Of a DNA stretch of 39,500 nucleotides, positions 28,575 to 37,648 are shown piece after piece (position 1 is the first letter of the stretch; every line of letters starts with the position of its first letter). The notes below the pieces were generated by a model that saw only the letters and a list, made by a program, of their open reading frames with translations, made no database searches and was not told the origin of the DNA. A program made the translations under genes and the position numbers. The DNA comes from Candidatus Cloacimonadota bacterium (lineage in GTDB: Bacteria > Hydrothermota > E44-bin80), in contig SOIS01000074.1 in assembly GCA_004375965.1 (NCBI GenBank), positions 1-39,500 of the forward strand, written 5' to 3'.

Positions 28575-28659
28575 TTTCTCCTCCAGTAGGTAGAATTTTA
28601 TAAACGTCTATATAAACCTTCTCATCAGAATCTGCAAGGATACAAACTAACTTTTTCAT
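28567..28659 (-). other. Short upstream ORF (30 aa) overlapping the hsp20 start
   Basis: MKKLVCILADSDEKVYIDVYKILPTGGENG; its 3' end overlaps the hsp20 ATG by 8 nt in another frame; no clear SD. Confidence 0.25.
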
Positions 28660-28670
28660 ATGTTAATTAT

Positions 28671-29693
28671 TTAGAATTTTATCTCAACGTTTCTTTCACC
28701 TGCCACTACCTGACCAATTTCGTAGAACTCTTCTTTCTTTGATATCAGGTAATTCTCGAGCTCTTCCTTATTTTCTGCATCAACTATGAGCACCATACCA
28801 ATACCCATATTGAATGTTCTATACATCTCTGAAATTGGAATATCTCCTTGTTCTTTTAAAAAGTCGAATATTGGGGGTTTCTCCCATGTAGATGTGTCTA
28901 TTATACAGGAGCAGTTATGTGGAAGAATCCTTGGTATATTATCGTAGAATCCACCTCCTGTGATATGTGCATACCCTTTTATGATTCCTCTTTCTCTTAA
29001 AGGGGAGAGTAGTGGAAAATAGGACCTGTGAACCCTTAGTAATTCTTCTCCTACATAATTTTTTATCTCAGGAACATAATCCTCTACTGTAAGTTTTAGT
29101 TTACTGAATAAAATCTTTCTAACTAGTGAAAAGCCATTTGTATGAAGACCATTCGACTCGAGACCTATGAGGATATCGTCTGGTTTTACAGCATCTATAT
29201 CAGGGATCCTCTTTTTTTCAACGATACCGACAATGAAACCCGCAATGTCATAATGTTTCTCCTTATAAAAATCAGGCATTTCCGCCATTTCTCCACCGAC
29301 CAATGAGCAACTATTTTCTTTGCACCCCTTTGCAAGTCCCATAACAATCTCTTCTATTATCTTTTCATTAAGTTTTGGTGTTGCTATATAGTCGAGAAAA
29401 AAGAGTGGTTCAGCACCAACAGTCAAGATATCATTTACACAGTGATTCACAAGGTCGTGACCCGTTGTATCGTACCTCTCAGTCATTGTAGCAATTTCAA
29501 GTTTGGTTCCAACACCATCTGCACTTGAAACAAGAACTGGTTCAGCATATTTTTTCTTTATCTCAAAAAGTGCACCGAAACTGCCTATATCTGTAAGAAC
29601 AGAAGAAGAAAAAGTCTCCCTCGCTAATCTACGAATTTTTTTCACAGATTCCTGAGCTGCTTTAATATTAACTCCTGCATCTCTGTACTTCAT
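28671..29693 (-). CDS. purM: Phosphoribosylformylglycinamidine cyclo-ligase
   Basis: KYRDAGVNIKAAQESVKKI; SADGVGTKLEIA; HDLVNHCVNDILTVGAEPLFFLDY; LVGGEMAEMPDFY; AHITGGGFYDNIPRIL. Confidence 0.96.
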   Translation of the reverse strand: MKYRDAGVNIKAAQESVKKIRRLARETFSSSVLTDIGSFGALFEIKKKYAEPVLVSSADGVGTKLEIATMTERYDTTGHDLVNHCVNDILTVGAEPLFFLDYIATPKLNEKIIEEIVMGLAKGCKENSCSLVGGEMAEMPDFYKEKHYDIAGFIVGIVEKKRIPDIDAVKPDDILIGLESNGLHTNGFSLVRKILFSKLKLTVEDYVPEIKNYVGEELLRVHRSYFPLLSPLRERGIIKGYAHITGGGFYDNIPRILPHNCSCIIDTSTWEKPPIFDFLKEQGDIPISEMYRTFNMGIGMVLIVDAENKEELENYLISKKEEFYEIGQVVAGERNVEIKF

Positions 29694-29863
29694 TATTCTT
29701 CAGGTATAATTTTACCAGAGCACATTCCGGTTCCAGAAACTCCTTTAGGTATTCCACTCACCATACCTATAGTTACTTTTGCAAGTGGGGTAGATTTTTT
29801 ACAACCTTCAAGAGAAACTACAATCATAAGAATTAATATTAAAAAATTCCTTCTATTTTTCAT
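29693..29863 (-). CDS. Small lipoprotein (56 aa)
   Basis: MKNRRNFLILILMIVVSLEGCKKSTPLAKVTIGMVSGIPKGVSGTGMCSGKIIPEE; signal plus Cys (LEGC); stop overlaps the purM ATG by 1 nt (TAATG). Confidence 0.6.
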   Translation of the reverse strand: MKNRRNFLILILMIVVSLEGCKKSTPLAKVTIGMVSGIPKGVSGTGMCSGKIIPEE

Positions 29864-29894
29864 AATCTATTTCATTATTCTAAAAGGTACTAAG

Positions 29895-29923
29895 AATATA
29901 ATTACGATTCAGGCAAATGTCAA
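29895..29923 (-). promoter_or_regulatory. Sigma70-type promoter for the lipoprotein-purM-hsp20-lon cluster
   Basis: Minus strand TTGACA (29918-29923), 17-nt spacer, TATATT (29895-29900). Confidence 0.65.
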
Positions 29924-30044
29924 GGAAAAAATAAGGTGATGAGTCCACATGTCAAGATATGAAAATTTGAAATCCTAATGCTGAAATTCTTTTCAGGTCT
30001 GACTGTATGACCTCAAAAATCTTTGATTTCTTTGAAAAAAAGGC

Positions 30045-30072
30045 TTGACAAATTAATTAGCATAGATATACT
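30045..30072 (+). promoter_or_regulatory. Sigma70-type promoter for the 1444-aa repeat protein
   Basis: TTGACA (30045-30050), 16-nt spacer, TATACT (30067-30072); about 100-nt leader. Confidence 0.55.
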
Positions 30073-30176
30073 ATAATTGAGTCCTTTGAAATTATATTTG
30101 GTTGTGGATTATAGCTTGTTTTTAAAATGTTAGAAACATGCAAGAAATTTTTTAGGATGCTGAAAAAGGGGGTTTT

Positions 30177-33100
30177 ATGAATAAAATTATAATAATTTGT
30201 TTAACTCTTTTCCTTCTTTTTGGACAAATTTGGGCACAGAGTTTAACAATAACAATCCCAAACGGTGGTGAAGAATGGTTTGTTGGTAATAAACATCCAA
30301 TCCACTGGGATTGGTCAGGTTCTATTACTTCAGTCAGACTTGAGTATTCAACAGATGGTGGAGTAAACTGGATGCTTATTGCGTCAACAACAACAAATGA
30401 TGGTGATTATCTGTGGACAATTTCCAACACAATATCAGCAAACTGTTTCGTGAAAATCTCTGATGTATCAAATCCTGCAATCAATGATTTTAGTGATGGA
30501 AGTTTTTCCATAATAAGACCATCAATAGACATTAAAAAACCTGATGGTGGCGAGGTCTTGAGGATTGGTGAATATTATCCAATTCATTGGGACTGGTCAG
30601 GACAATTTAGCAATGTAAAGATTGAATACTCAACTGATGGTGGTAGTTCTTGGAACACAATCATTGCCAACACCCAGAACGATGGTGAGCACTACTGGCA
30701 TATACCAAATGCCCCATCAAATATGTGCCGAATTAAAATTACAAACCTTATTGATCCTGATTGTTTTAACATCAGCGACGATAACTTTACCATTGCAAAT
30801 AACACTATCACAGTTATCAAACCTGATGGTGGCGGGGCATATACAACAGGGCAGATTTATCCAATCATTTGGGACTGGACAGGAAGTTTTACTACTGTAA
30901 AAATTGACTATTCGACCGATGGTGGAACAACTTGGAATTCAATTGTAACTTCTACTGCAAACGATGGAAGTCACAAATGGACCATCCCAAATACTCCCTC
31001 AAATAGTTGTCGTATAAAGATAACAAATACTGCTGACCCAAACTGTTTTGATATAAGCGATAGCAATTTTACTATTTTGTCTACAGGGCTACAATTGGTC
31101 TGCCCAAATGGTGGAGAAATTTATGTTGTTGGCGATTTATGCCCAATTCACTGGGGTTGGCTCGGCACTATAAATTCAGTTAAACTTGAATATTCAACAG
31201 ATGGAGGCACAACTTGGCATACCATTATAAATTCAACAACAAATGATGGTGATTATGTCTGGACTATACCAAACATACCTTCAAACCAATGTCGGATAAA
31301 GATCACAAATCTTAGTGACCCGAATTGCTGGGATATGAGTAGTGCAGATTTTACGGTTGAGAGCCCTTCGTTTATTATATTTGACCCTGACAGTGGAAGG
31401 TCTTTGGTTGCCGGAGAGACATATCCAATTCATTGGAACTGGCGAGGAATAGTTAGCAATATAAAACTGGAACTATGGTATAAGGTTGCGGCTGGGGTTC
31501 AATGGTGGACCATTACATCAAATACACCTAATGATGGTAGCCACTACTTTACTGTCCCCTATTATATCTCCGATTCCTGCGGAATAAAGATAACAAGCAA
31601 TGTTGATGCAAACTGTTATGCATTGAGCGAGGTCTTCAAAATTGTCAGACCAACAATAAAGGTAATCTATCCCAATGGAGGTGAGAATCTCATTGAGGGA
31701 GAAGATATGGAAATTATCTGGGATTGGAATGGTAATTTCTCGAATGTAATGCTACAGTATTCGATTGATGAAGGTTCAAACTGGCAGACAATAACAACCA
31801 GCACATCTAATGATGGCAGTTACCACTGGACTATACCAAGTGGTATTTGGCTCACCTGTCTTTTGAAGGTCATAAATACCACTGACATTGATTGTTATGA
31901 TGTGGGAGATGCAAGTTTTAATATTTTAGATGCAACAATAGATGTAAAAAGGCCAAGTCTTGGAGACACATTCTACATAAAACGTAAGCATCCAATATAC
32001 TGGCAATGGACAGGTGGTTTTCCTACAGTGCGGATTATGTATTCAACAAACGGTGGTGGGTCCTGGCAAAATGTGATTTCTTCCGCACCTAATAATGGCT
32101 ATTATATCTGGACTTGTGATACCATTGTTTCAAATAATGCCCGCATTCAGGTAATAAGTAATCAGAATACTGGTGCCTTTAGCGTAAGCGACCCTTTTGT
32201 TATTGCTGATACTTCTTCTCTTACTGAACCACTTCGTGTTCTGGCACCGCTCCAAGGCGATTCCTTCCCAGTCGGTGGCAAATGTTGCATCACCTGGCAC
32301 AGTATTAATTTTGCATCCCCGAACCAAGTAAATCTTTACTATTCAATTGATGGTCCACCTTGGATTGGTATTGCAACAGTTTCAAATAGTCAAAAGCGAT
32401 ATGAATGGACAGTTCCAAATTATGTAACGGATAACTGCCGGATATTAGCAGAGGATGTTAATGGAACTGCCTCTGACATAAGTGAGAGTTTCTCAATTGT
32501 GCTCCAGAAGATAGAAGTTGTATCTCCAACCTCTGTAAAAGAGTGGGTTGTCGGAAGAAAATATTATATCCTCTGGAACTGGACTGGCGGCTTTTCCAAT
32601 GCAGTTATTGATTACTCTTATAATGGCGGTATTGATTGGGTGACTATTGCCTCACCTACATCCAATGATGGAGCGTATGAGTGGACAACTCCTAATACGC
32701 CTTCTACCCAGTGCCTTATTCGTATAAGAAATTACGAGAATGTAAATGTTGTTACAATCAGTGATACCTTTGCAATAAAACCGCAATCAATAACAATCAG
32801 TTATCCAATTGCTAGCGATAGTTTTATAGTTGGTAGAAAATATTATATTAGCTGGGATTATACAGGTGCTTTTTCCTCTGTGAACATAGAATATTCAATT
32901 GATGGAGGGATAAACTGGACATCAATTGTTTCATCAGCTGCAAATAATCAATATTATCAATGGACAATTCCTAATACACCGAGTAATCTTACAGTTATCA
33001 GGGTGATAAACTCAGCAAATCTCGATGTCTTTGGACTTAGCGATACATTCTCAATAGTTCCCCAGACAATAACCGTAACTTCACCAGTATTGAGTGACCA

Positions 33101-34511
33101 ATGGATTATAGGGAGGAAGTATTATATTACTTGGCTTTATACTGGTGGCTTCTCAAATGTAAAGATCGAATATTCTTATGATAATGGAAGCTCATGGAAT
33201 ACAATAAAGGAAAGCACATCCAATTCACGCAGCTATGAATGGACAATACCCAATACACCCTCAGATGACTGTTTTGTTAGAGTTTTAAATCATGATAATT
33301 TGTCGGTCTGCGATACAAGTGAATTGTTTAGAATACCTTTACAAACAATCGAACTAACATCGCCAAAGACCAATGACAACCTTATCTCAGGTAGAAAATA
33401 CTATATTACCTGGAGATGGACCGGGACCTTCACTTATGTTGATATTCAATATTCTACTGACAATGGAACAAACTGGAGTTATATCGCAAATAATGTAACA
33501 AATAACGGTAATTACGAATGGTCCATTCCAACAGCAAATTCTGAGAGCTGCTTTGTGAAATTGATAAACCCACAAAATCCAAGTGTCTATGATATAAGTG
33601 AAATGTTCTCTATCCTGCCCCAGGAGATTACAATAACATCGCCAATCTTCAGTGATACACTAATTGCTGGAAGGAAATATTATTTAACCTGGAGAACAAA
33701 GGGGTCTTTTAGTAATGCCGATTTGTGGTATTCCCTTGATGGAGGGCAAAATTGGGCTGTTATTGCAACCAATGTTACTAATAATGGCTATTATAAATGG
33801 ACTCTTCCTGAGGCACCCTCAAACCTTGCCTGTATCAAGATTGGCAACAGTGCGCAACCTCCAATCTTTGCCCTCAGCGATACATTCATCATCTCCCCAC
33901 CAATCTTAGAGATTACATCACCATCACTTGGTAATCTATGGTATTGTGATAGGAAGTATTATATTACCTGGAATTGTCTTGGCGGTATACAGCAGGTCAA
34001 TCTATTCTACTCGTTGGATGGAGGTGTTGATTGGGATCAGATTGTGGTGAATCAGCAGAATCAAGGTAATTATGAATGGACAATCCCCTCTGGAATCTCA
34101 TCCCAAAATTGTCGAGTGAAATTGGAAAGTAGTGCAAACTCATTAATCACTTATATGAGTGATTCATTTGCAATTGCTATACTGGGTATTGAAGAGAATG
34201 GTTTGCCTGAGCAATTACCAAAGGACTTCGCCTTACAGGGATTTTTGCCCAATCCATTTGTAAGAAGGGGAAACATCAGACTGGCGATACCCACAAATTC
34301 TAAAATAAAACTTGTAATCTACGATGCCTGCGGAAGACTTGTGAATACAGTCTTTGAAGGAAATATAGAGCCTGGATTTCATTCTTTTACCTTCAATGGT
34401 AAAAACAATCATGGTCAGAATTTACCTGGAGGTGCTTATTTCTTGAGGTTTGAGGCACGCAACAAAAAAGAAAAAATCTACGATTGCACAATAAAGATTT
34501 TGAAGATATAG
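30177..34511 (+). CDS. Secreted repeat protein: 14 tandem ~94-aa Ig-like (Kre9/KNH-like) repeats + T9SS type-A-like C-terminal domain
   Basis: Signal peptide MNKIIIICLTLFLLFGQIWAQ; repeats of form [IT]xPNGGExxxxGxxxPIxWxWxGxFxxVxIxYSxDGGxxWxxIxxxxxNDGxYxWTIPNxPSxxCxIKI; C-terminus PNPF...LVIYDACGRLV...LPGGAYFLRFEA...TIKILKI. Confidence 0.9.
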   Translation: MNKIIIICLTLFLLFGQIWAQSLTITIPNGGEEWFVGNKHPIHWDWSGSITSVRLEYSTDGGVNWMLIASTTTNDGDYLWTISNTISANCFVKISDVSNPAINDFSDGSFSIIRPSIDIKKPDGGEVLRIGEYYPIHWDWSGQFSNVKIEYSTDGGSSWNTIIANTQNDGEHYWHIPNAPSNMCRIKITNLIDPDCFNISDDNFTIANNTITVIKPDGGGAYTTGQIYPIIWDWTGSFTTVKIDYSTDGGTTWNSIVTSTANDGSHKWTIPNTPSNSCRIKITNTADPNCFDISDSNFTILSTGLQLVCPNGGEIYVVGDLCPIHWGWLGTINSVKLEYSTDGGTTWHTIINSTTNDGDYVWTIPNIPSNQCRIKITNLSDPNCWDMSSADFTVESPSFIIFDPDSGRSLVAGETYPIHWNWRGIVSNIKLELWYKVAAGVQWWTITSNTPNDGSHYFTVPYYISDSCGIKITSNVDANCYALSEVFKIVRPTIKVIYPNGGENLIEGEDMEIIWDWNGNFSNVMLQYSIDEGSNWQTITTSTSNDGSYHWTIPSGIWLTCLLKVINTTDIDCYDVGDASFNILDATIDVKRPSLGDTFYIKRKHPIYWQWTGGFPTVRIMYSTNGGGSWQNVISSAPNNGYYIWTCDTIVSNNARIQVISNQNTGAFSVSDPFVIADTSSLTEPLRVLAPLQGDSFPVGGKCCITWHSINFASPNQVNLYYSIDGPPWIGIATVSNSQKRYEWTVPNYVTDNCRILAEDVNGTASDISESFSIVLQKIEVVSPTSVKEWVVGRKYYILWNWTGGFSNAVIDYSYNGGIDWVTIASPTSNDGAYEWTTPNTPSTQCLIRIRNYENVNVVTISDTFAIKPQSITISYPIASDSFIVGRKYYISWDYTGAFSSVNIEYSIDGGINWTSIVSSAANNQYYQWTIPNTPSNLTVIRVINSANLDVFGLSDTFSIVPQTITVTSPVLSDQWIIGRKYYITWLYTGGFSNVKIEYSYDNGSSWNTIKESTSNSRSYEWTIPNTPSDDCFVRVLNHDNLSVCDTSELFRIPLQTIELTSPKTNDNLISGRKYYITWRWTGTFTYVDIQYSTDNGTNWSYIANNVTNNGNYEWSIPTANSESCFVKLINPQNPSVYDISEMFSILPQEITITSPIFSDTLIAGRKYYLTWRTKGSFSNADLWYSLDGGQNWAVIATNVTNNGYYKWTLPEAPSNLACIKIGNSAQPPIFALSDTFIISPPILEITSPSLGNLWYCDRKYYITWNCLGGIQQVNLFYSLDGGVDWDQIVVNQQNQGNYEWTIPSGISSQNCRVKLESSANSLITYMSDSFAIAILGIEENGLPEQLPKDFALQGFLPNPFVRRGNIRLAIPTNSKIKLVIYDACGRLVNTVFEGNIEPGFHSFTFNGKNNHGQNLPGGAYFLRFEARNKKEKIYDCTIKILKI
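30240..34185 (+). repeat. Coding tandem repeat, 14 units of about 280 nt
   Basis: Counted by the recurring SxDGGxxW and GxYxWTIP motifs in the translation. Confidence 0.85.
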
Positions 34512-34540
34512 AGCGCAAAAACCGCAGATTTTACCACGGT

Positions 34541-34560
34541 CCCCGTCCTGAAGGACGAGG
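34541..34560 (-). repeat. Hairpin CCTCGTCC-TTCA-GGACGGGG, IS200/IS605-end-like
   Basis: Minus strand stem of 8 bp (one G.T); resembles hairpins at IS200/IS605 element ends (recalled). Confidence 0.45.
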
Positions 34561-34668
34561 TATTATTAGGTGGATTTGCTTTTGATTCTCTCTTCTGGTA
34601 GCAGACTACGTATACTTAGGTCAATTTAGAAACAGGTGAAATTTTACGTATACGCAGATGTCACATGT

Positions 34669-35229
34669 CTACCATTGCCACGAAATTTTAAGGTCCTCTT
34701 TGGGAAGAAAATATCTTCTGGTTATGTAATAGAATTGTTTATCCTCCTCAGTTCTTACACTATCAGGTTCCATAGAAATGCTCAATTCCTTGAATTCCAG
34801 AGGTGCTTCAATGATAAACTGTAATTTATTGATTTTTTCCTTCCACAATTTATCTAAAATATAGACTGCGCTTTTGTTGTTTATCTTTTGCTTATATTCA
34901 ACAAATACTGTTTCTACACTATTAGGTTCAAAATGCAATACCCACTCTATACCATTTTTCTTTTTGGTTAGGTCTATGTGATTTATGGGGTCTAAAACAT
35001 TGATCTTTTCTGGGTATAGATGATTGCTGTTTATTGGGAATTGATAAACCATAATGACATCAATCTCAAAGTTGGATTTGTTTTCAAAAAAGTATAACCC
35101 CTGAACATGGACATAATTTTTTTCCAATTTAATATTTATCTCTCCTTTGAAGAATTTTATAGGCATCTCTGCAAAGGAGTACGAAATAAAATAGATAACA
35201 AAAAACATTGAAAGGATTAGTCTTTTCAT
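34669..35229 (-). CDS. Hypothetical secreted protein
   Basis: Signal peptide MKRLILSMFFVIYFISYSFAE; single uninterrupted ORF with its own promoter. Confidence 0.65.
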   Translation of the reverse strand: MKRLILSMFFVIYFISYSFAEMPIKFFKGEINIKLEKNYVHVQGLYFFENKSNFEIDVIMVYQFPINSNHLYPEKINVLDPINHIDLTKKKNGIEWVLHFEPNSVETVFVEYKQKINNKSAVYILDKLWKEKINKLQFIIEAPLEFKELSISMEPDSVRTEEDKQFYYITRRYFLPKEDLKISWQW

Positions 35230-35291
35230 AAAAAATTGTGATAAAATTTTAAGGTTTTCTCTTTTCTTCTGTCATTTATTAAGATAGATAA

Positions 35292-35320
35292 ATAATAGCA
35301 TTTTTATATAGGTATGTCAA
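35292..35320 (-). promoter_or_regulatory. Sigma70-type promoter
   Basis: Minus strand TTGACA (35315-35320), 17-nt spacer, TATTAT (35292-35297). Confidence 0.7.
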
Positions 35321-35397
35321 GGAAATTCAATTTAAACATCGAATTGAATGATAAAGTCCTCTTCAACCGAAAAAGCACTTGAAGATGAGATAAACTA

Positions 35398-35520
35398 TTT
35401 TGACCCCGATAAGATCTTGCTCATCAACCTTGCGTTGTCAAGCATATTGTGATTGTTGTTAAAGTAGACATAGCAGGATTCAGGATTCGCTTTAGTAATT
35501 CTTGAGGTCTTCAGTTTTTT
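35398..35520 (-). pseudogene. C-terminal remnant of a DUF72 (YecE-like) protein
   Basis: Minus strand reads KKLKTSRITKANPESCYVYFNNNHNMLDNARLMSKILSGSK*; the YVYFNN...NA motif is the DUF72 C-terminal signature. Confidence 0.55.
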
Positions 35521-35532
35521 TCAGAGACCCCG

Positions 35533-35829
35533 CTAAATTTCCTCTACTAATTTAAGAAATTGTTTGTAAGGAATAGCAGTCCAACTTTCTGCGCTTGATG
35601 CACCAAGTGAAAGACTTATCATTGACACTTTACAGGCAACTTCTTCAGTTGGGGCTTCGTAAATGTCCAGAAAGTCAAAAGAGCCAAGAAGCGCATAATG
35701 AGCAATAAACTTTACGCCCGGACATTTCTCCTTCACCCTTTTTATCCATTCCTCACCGATTGCTGCCCGCTCCTTCATCCTCTTTGATACTTCTGGTGAG
35801 AGTTTTGTCATTAATATATATGTCGGCAT
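35533..35829 (-). CDS. GYD domain protein
   Basis: MPTYILMTKLSPEVSKRMKERA... ; ATG preceded by AAAGGAGGTAT, so the start is 35829 rather than 35847. Confidence 0.8.
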   Translation of the reverse strand: MPTYILMTKLSPEVSKRMKERAAIGEEWIKRVKEKCPGVKFIAHYALLGSFDFLDIYEAPTEEVACKVSMISLSLGASSAESWTAIPYKQFLKLVEEI

Positions 35830-35997
35830 AATACCTCCTTTTTGCAAAATTATATATTAAAAAAAATGTTTGTCAATAAAAATTTGAGGTGGTTCTTACA
35901 TTTTGGGTATCAAGGGTAAAAGCGAGGGTGAAGTTTAGTGTCACTCCTTAAACTCAATCTCTACTCTGACTTCAGACTTCTGACATCTATTTTCTGG

Positions 35998-36792
35998 CTA
36001 CTCCTTACTCTCTATTGTCCTATAATAGATGTCAAAGGGTTTACCTTTTATATAGTTATCAAGAGTCTTTAGTGTTCTATGGGTGTGGTAATTGAACCAG
36101 TTTGAAAACAGCAAAAAAACCTCCCTGAAATCTTCTGTTCTCATCTTCTGGTAATATCCGGCTTCCTCATGTTCCCAACCTTTTTTCATAAAATGGTAAA
36201 CAGACTTACTCATTTCCACGGCGTGTAAGTCACTCTTTCTGCATTTCTCACAAAGTATTCCACCTTTTGGATTTGAGAAATAATGAGGAGAGAAACCCTT
36301 TCTTCCGCAAGCAGTGCATTTTTCAAGTTCTACCCTGAAACCAATAATAGAGGCACTCTTCATGAGAAATTGTGTAAGTATAAAGGGGAGGTCTTCTTTT
36401 TTTCCTTGATTAATTCTGTGCAAGGTAAAGAGCGAATACCGATAAAGTATCTTTGAAACCTGTTCTGTTGCAACAAGGTTTGAAAGAAAATCAGCAATAA
36501 CAGCAGCATAGTTAAACCTGAGAAGATTATTATGAATGTCCCAAAAGAATTCAACCATTTCTGCTTCCTTTACAAGATATATCTCGCTTGTCTCTTTTTT
36601 ATAAAATACTATTTCGGCATTAACAAAGCTCTGAAGTGCAGCAGCCATTCTACTCTTAGGGTTTCTAACACCCTTTGCTATGAGTTTTATCCTTCCGAAT
36701 CCTTCACTGAAAGCAGTAATAATTCGGCTGGTTTCGCGATAATCCATACCCTGAAGGATTATCACCTCAGTCTTCTTTATAAGTTCTTTCAT
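35998..36792 (-). CDS. recO: DNA repair protein RecO
   Basis: EVIILQGMDYRETSRIITAFSEGFGRIKLIAKGVRNPKSRMAAALQSF; zinc-binding CTACGRKGF...CEKCRK. Confidence 0.93.
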   Translation of the reverse strand: MKELIKKTEVIILQGMDYRETSRIITAFSEGFGRIKLIAKGVRNPKSRMAAALQSFVNAEIVFYKKETSEIYLVKEAEMVEFFWDIHNNLLRFNYAAVIADFLSNLVATEQVSKILYRYSLFTLHRINQGKKEDLPFILTQFLMKSASIIGFRVELEKCTACGRKGFSPHYFSNPKGGILCEKCRKSDLHAVEMSKSVYHFMKKGWEHEEAGYYQKMRTEDFREVFLLFSNWFNYHTHRTLKTLDNYIKGKPFDIYYRTIESKE

Positions 36793-37298
36793 TGTACAAT
36801 TGGGTCAGAACCTTTGAAAATATCTTCTATAATTTCTCTATGGCTTTTGAATGGGATCTCAGGTAGGTTTTGATAATCAAAGTAACGAAGGTCAACTGCA
36901 TCATCTCCGGCTTTTGCATTCCCTTTTATAACATCAAGGATATAAGCAAGGACAATAACACTTTTGTATCTCCAGCCCCTCTGTTGATACAGACCGAGGA
37001 GACTTCTTATTCTGCAGTCAAGGTTAATCTCTTCCCTCATTTCCCGTATAACGGATTCTTCTGGTATCTCGTCTATTTCAATAAAACCCGAGGGTAGTGC
37101 CCATCTACCAGTACAGGGTTCTTCTCCTCTCTTTACAAGGAGGATCCTCTTCTCTTTATCAAGGATTACACCAGCAACAACAGGGACAGGATTTTCATAT
37201 ATAAATTCTTTGCATCTTTGACAGAACAATCGCTCTTTGTCGTCCTCCTTCTTCGTGAAAAGTTTCCCCCCACATTTAGGGCAGTATAGAAATTTCAT
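36789..37298 (-). CDS. NUDIX hydrolase with N-terminal zinc ribbon
   Basis: CPKCGGKLF...CQRCKEF; NUDIX box GFIEIDEIPEESVIREMREEINL; ATGA overlap with recO. Confidence 0.92.
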   Translation of the reverse strand: MKFLYCPKCGGKLFTKKEDDKERLFCQRCKEFIYENPVPVVAGVILDKEKRILLVKRGEEPCTGRWALPSGFIEIDEIPEESVIREMREEINLDCRIRSLLGLYQQRGWRYKSVIVLAYILDVIKGNAKAGDDAVDLRYFDYQNLPEIPFKSHREIIEDIFKGSDPIVQ

Positions 37299-37360
37299 AC
37301 AGAGAGATTGTCACAGAATCTGAATAAAGTCAAGGAAAATTAGGCAAAAGTCCAATAATA

Positions 37361-37513
37361 GAGAGATTGCCATACCCACCCTCTAGGCAAAAAACATAAT
37401 ATTCTACAGCATTTCTTTGAATAGTGCATAGAAGACGGGTCTCGCAATGACAGAATGCGTTTGTGCGTCATTGCGAGTTCTTCTTCTTTGCTCTGCTTCC
37501 GCGAAGCAATCTT
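37361..37513. repeat. Composite inverted repeat with core CTCGCAATGAC-N15-GTCATTGCGAG
   Basis: Inner 11-bp arms at 37441-37451 and 37467-37477; outer arms AGATTGC (37364-37370) and GCAATCT (37506-37512). Confidence 0.75.
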
Positions 37514-37648
37514 GAATTTTTTGGAGTGAATCAAGTTCTCTCGTTAAAAACTCTAAGACTTATATTAGAATCCACTACATTAGTTATACCAGCAGCAGAT
37601 TTCAATCTGAGTGCTCATTTCAGAGTTGCTACCTTGCGAGAAATATGG

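Noticed and set aside
30622-30900. 92-aa plus-strand ORF in the repeat gene
   Set aside because: Alternate frame of the 1444-aa repeat protein; arises from repeated codon usage.
30240-34185. Periodic DNA repeats considered as a CRISPR array
   Set aside because: Period is ~280 nt, in frame and coding; no short identical repeats with unique spacers.
34636-34824. 62-aa plus-strand ORF
   Set aside because: Largely antisense to the 186-aa secreted protein gene; no SD and no family signal.
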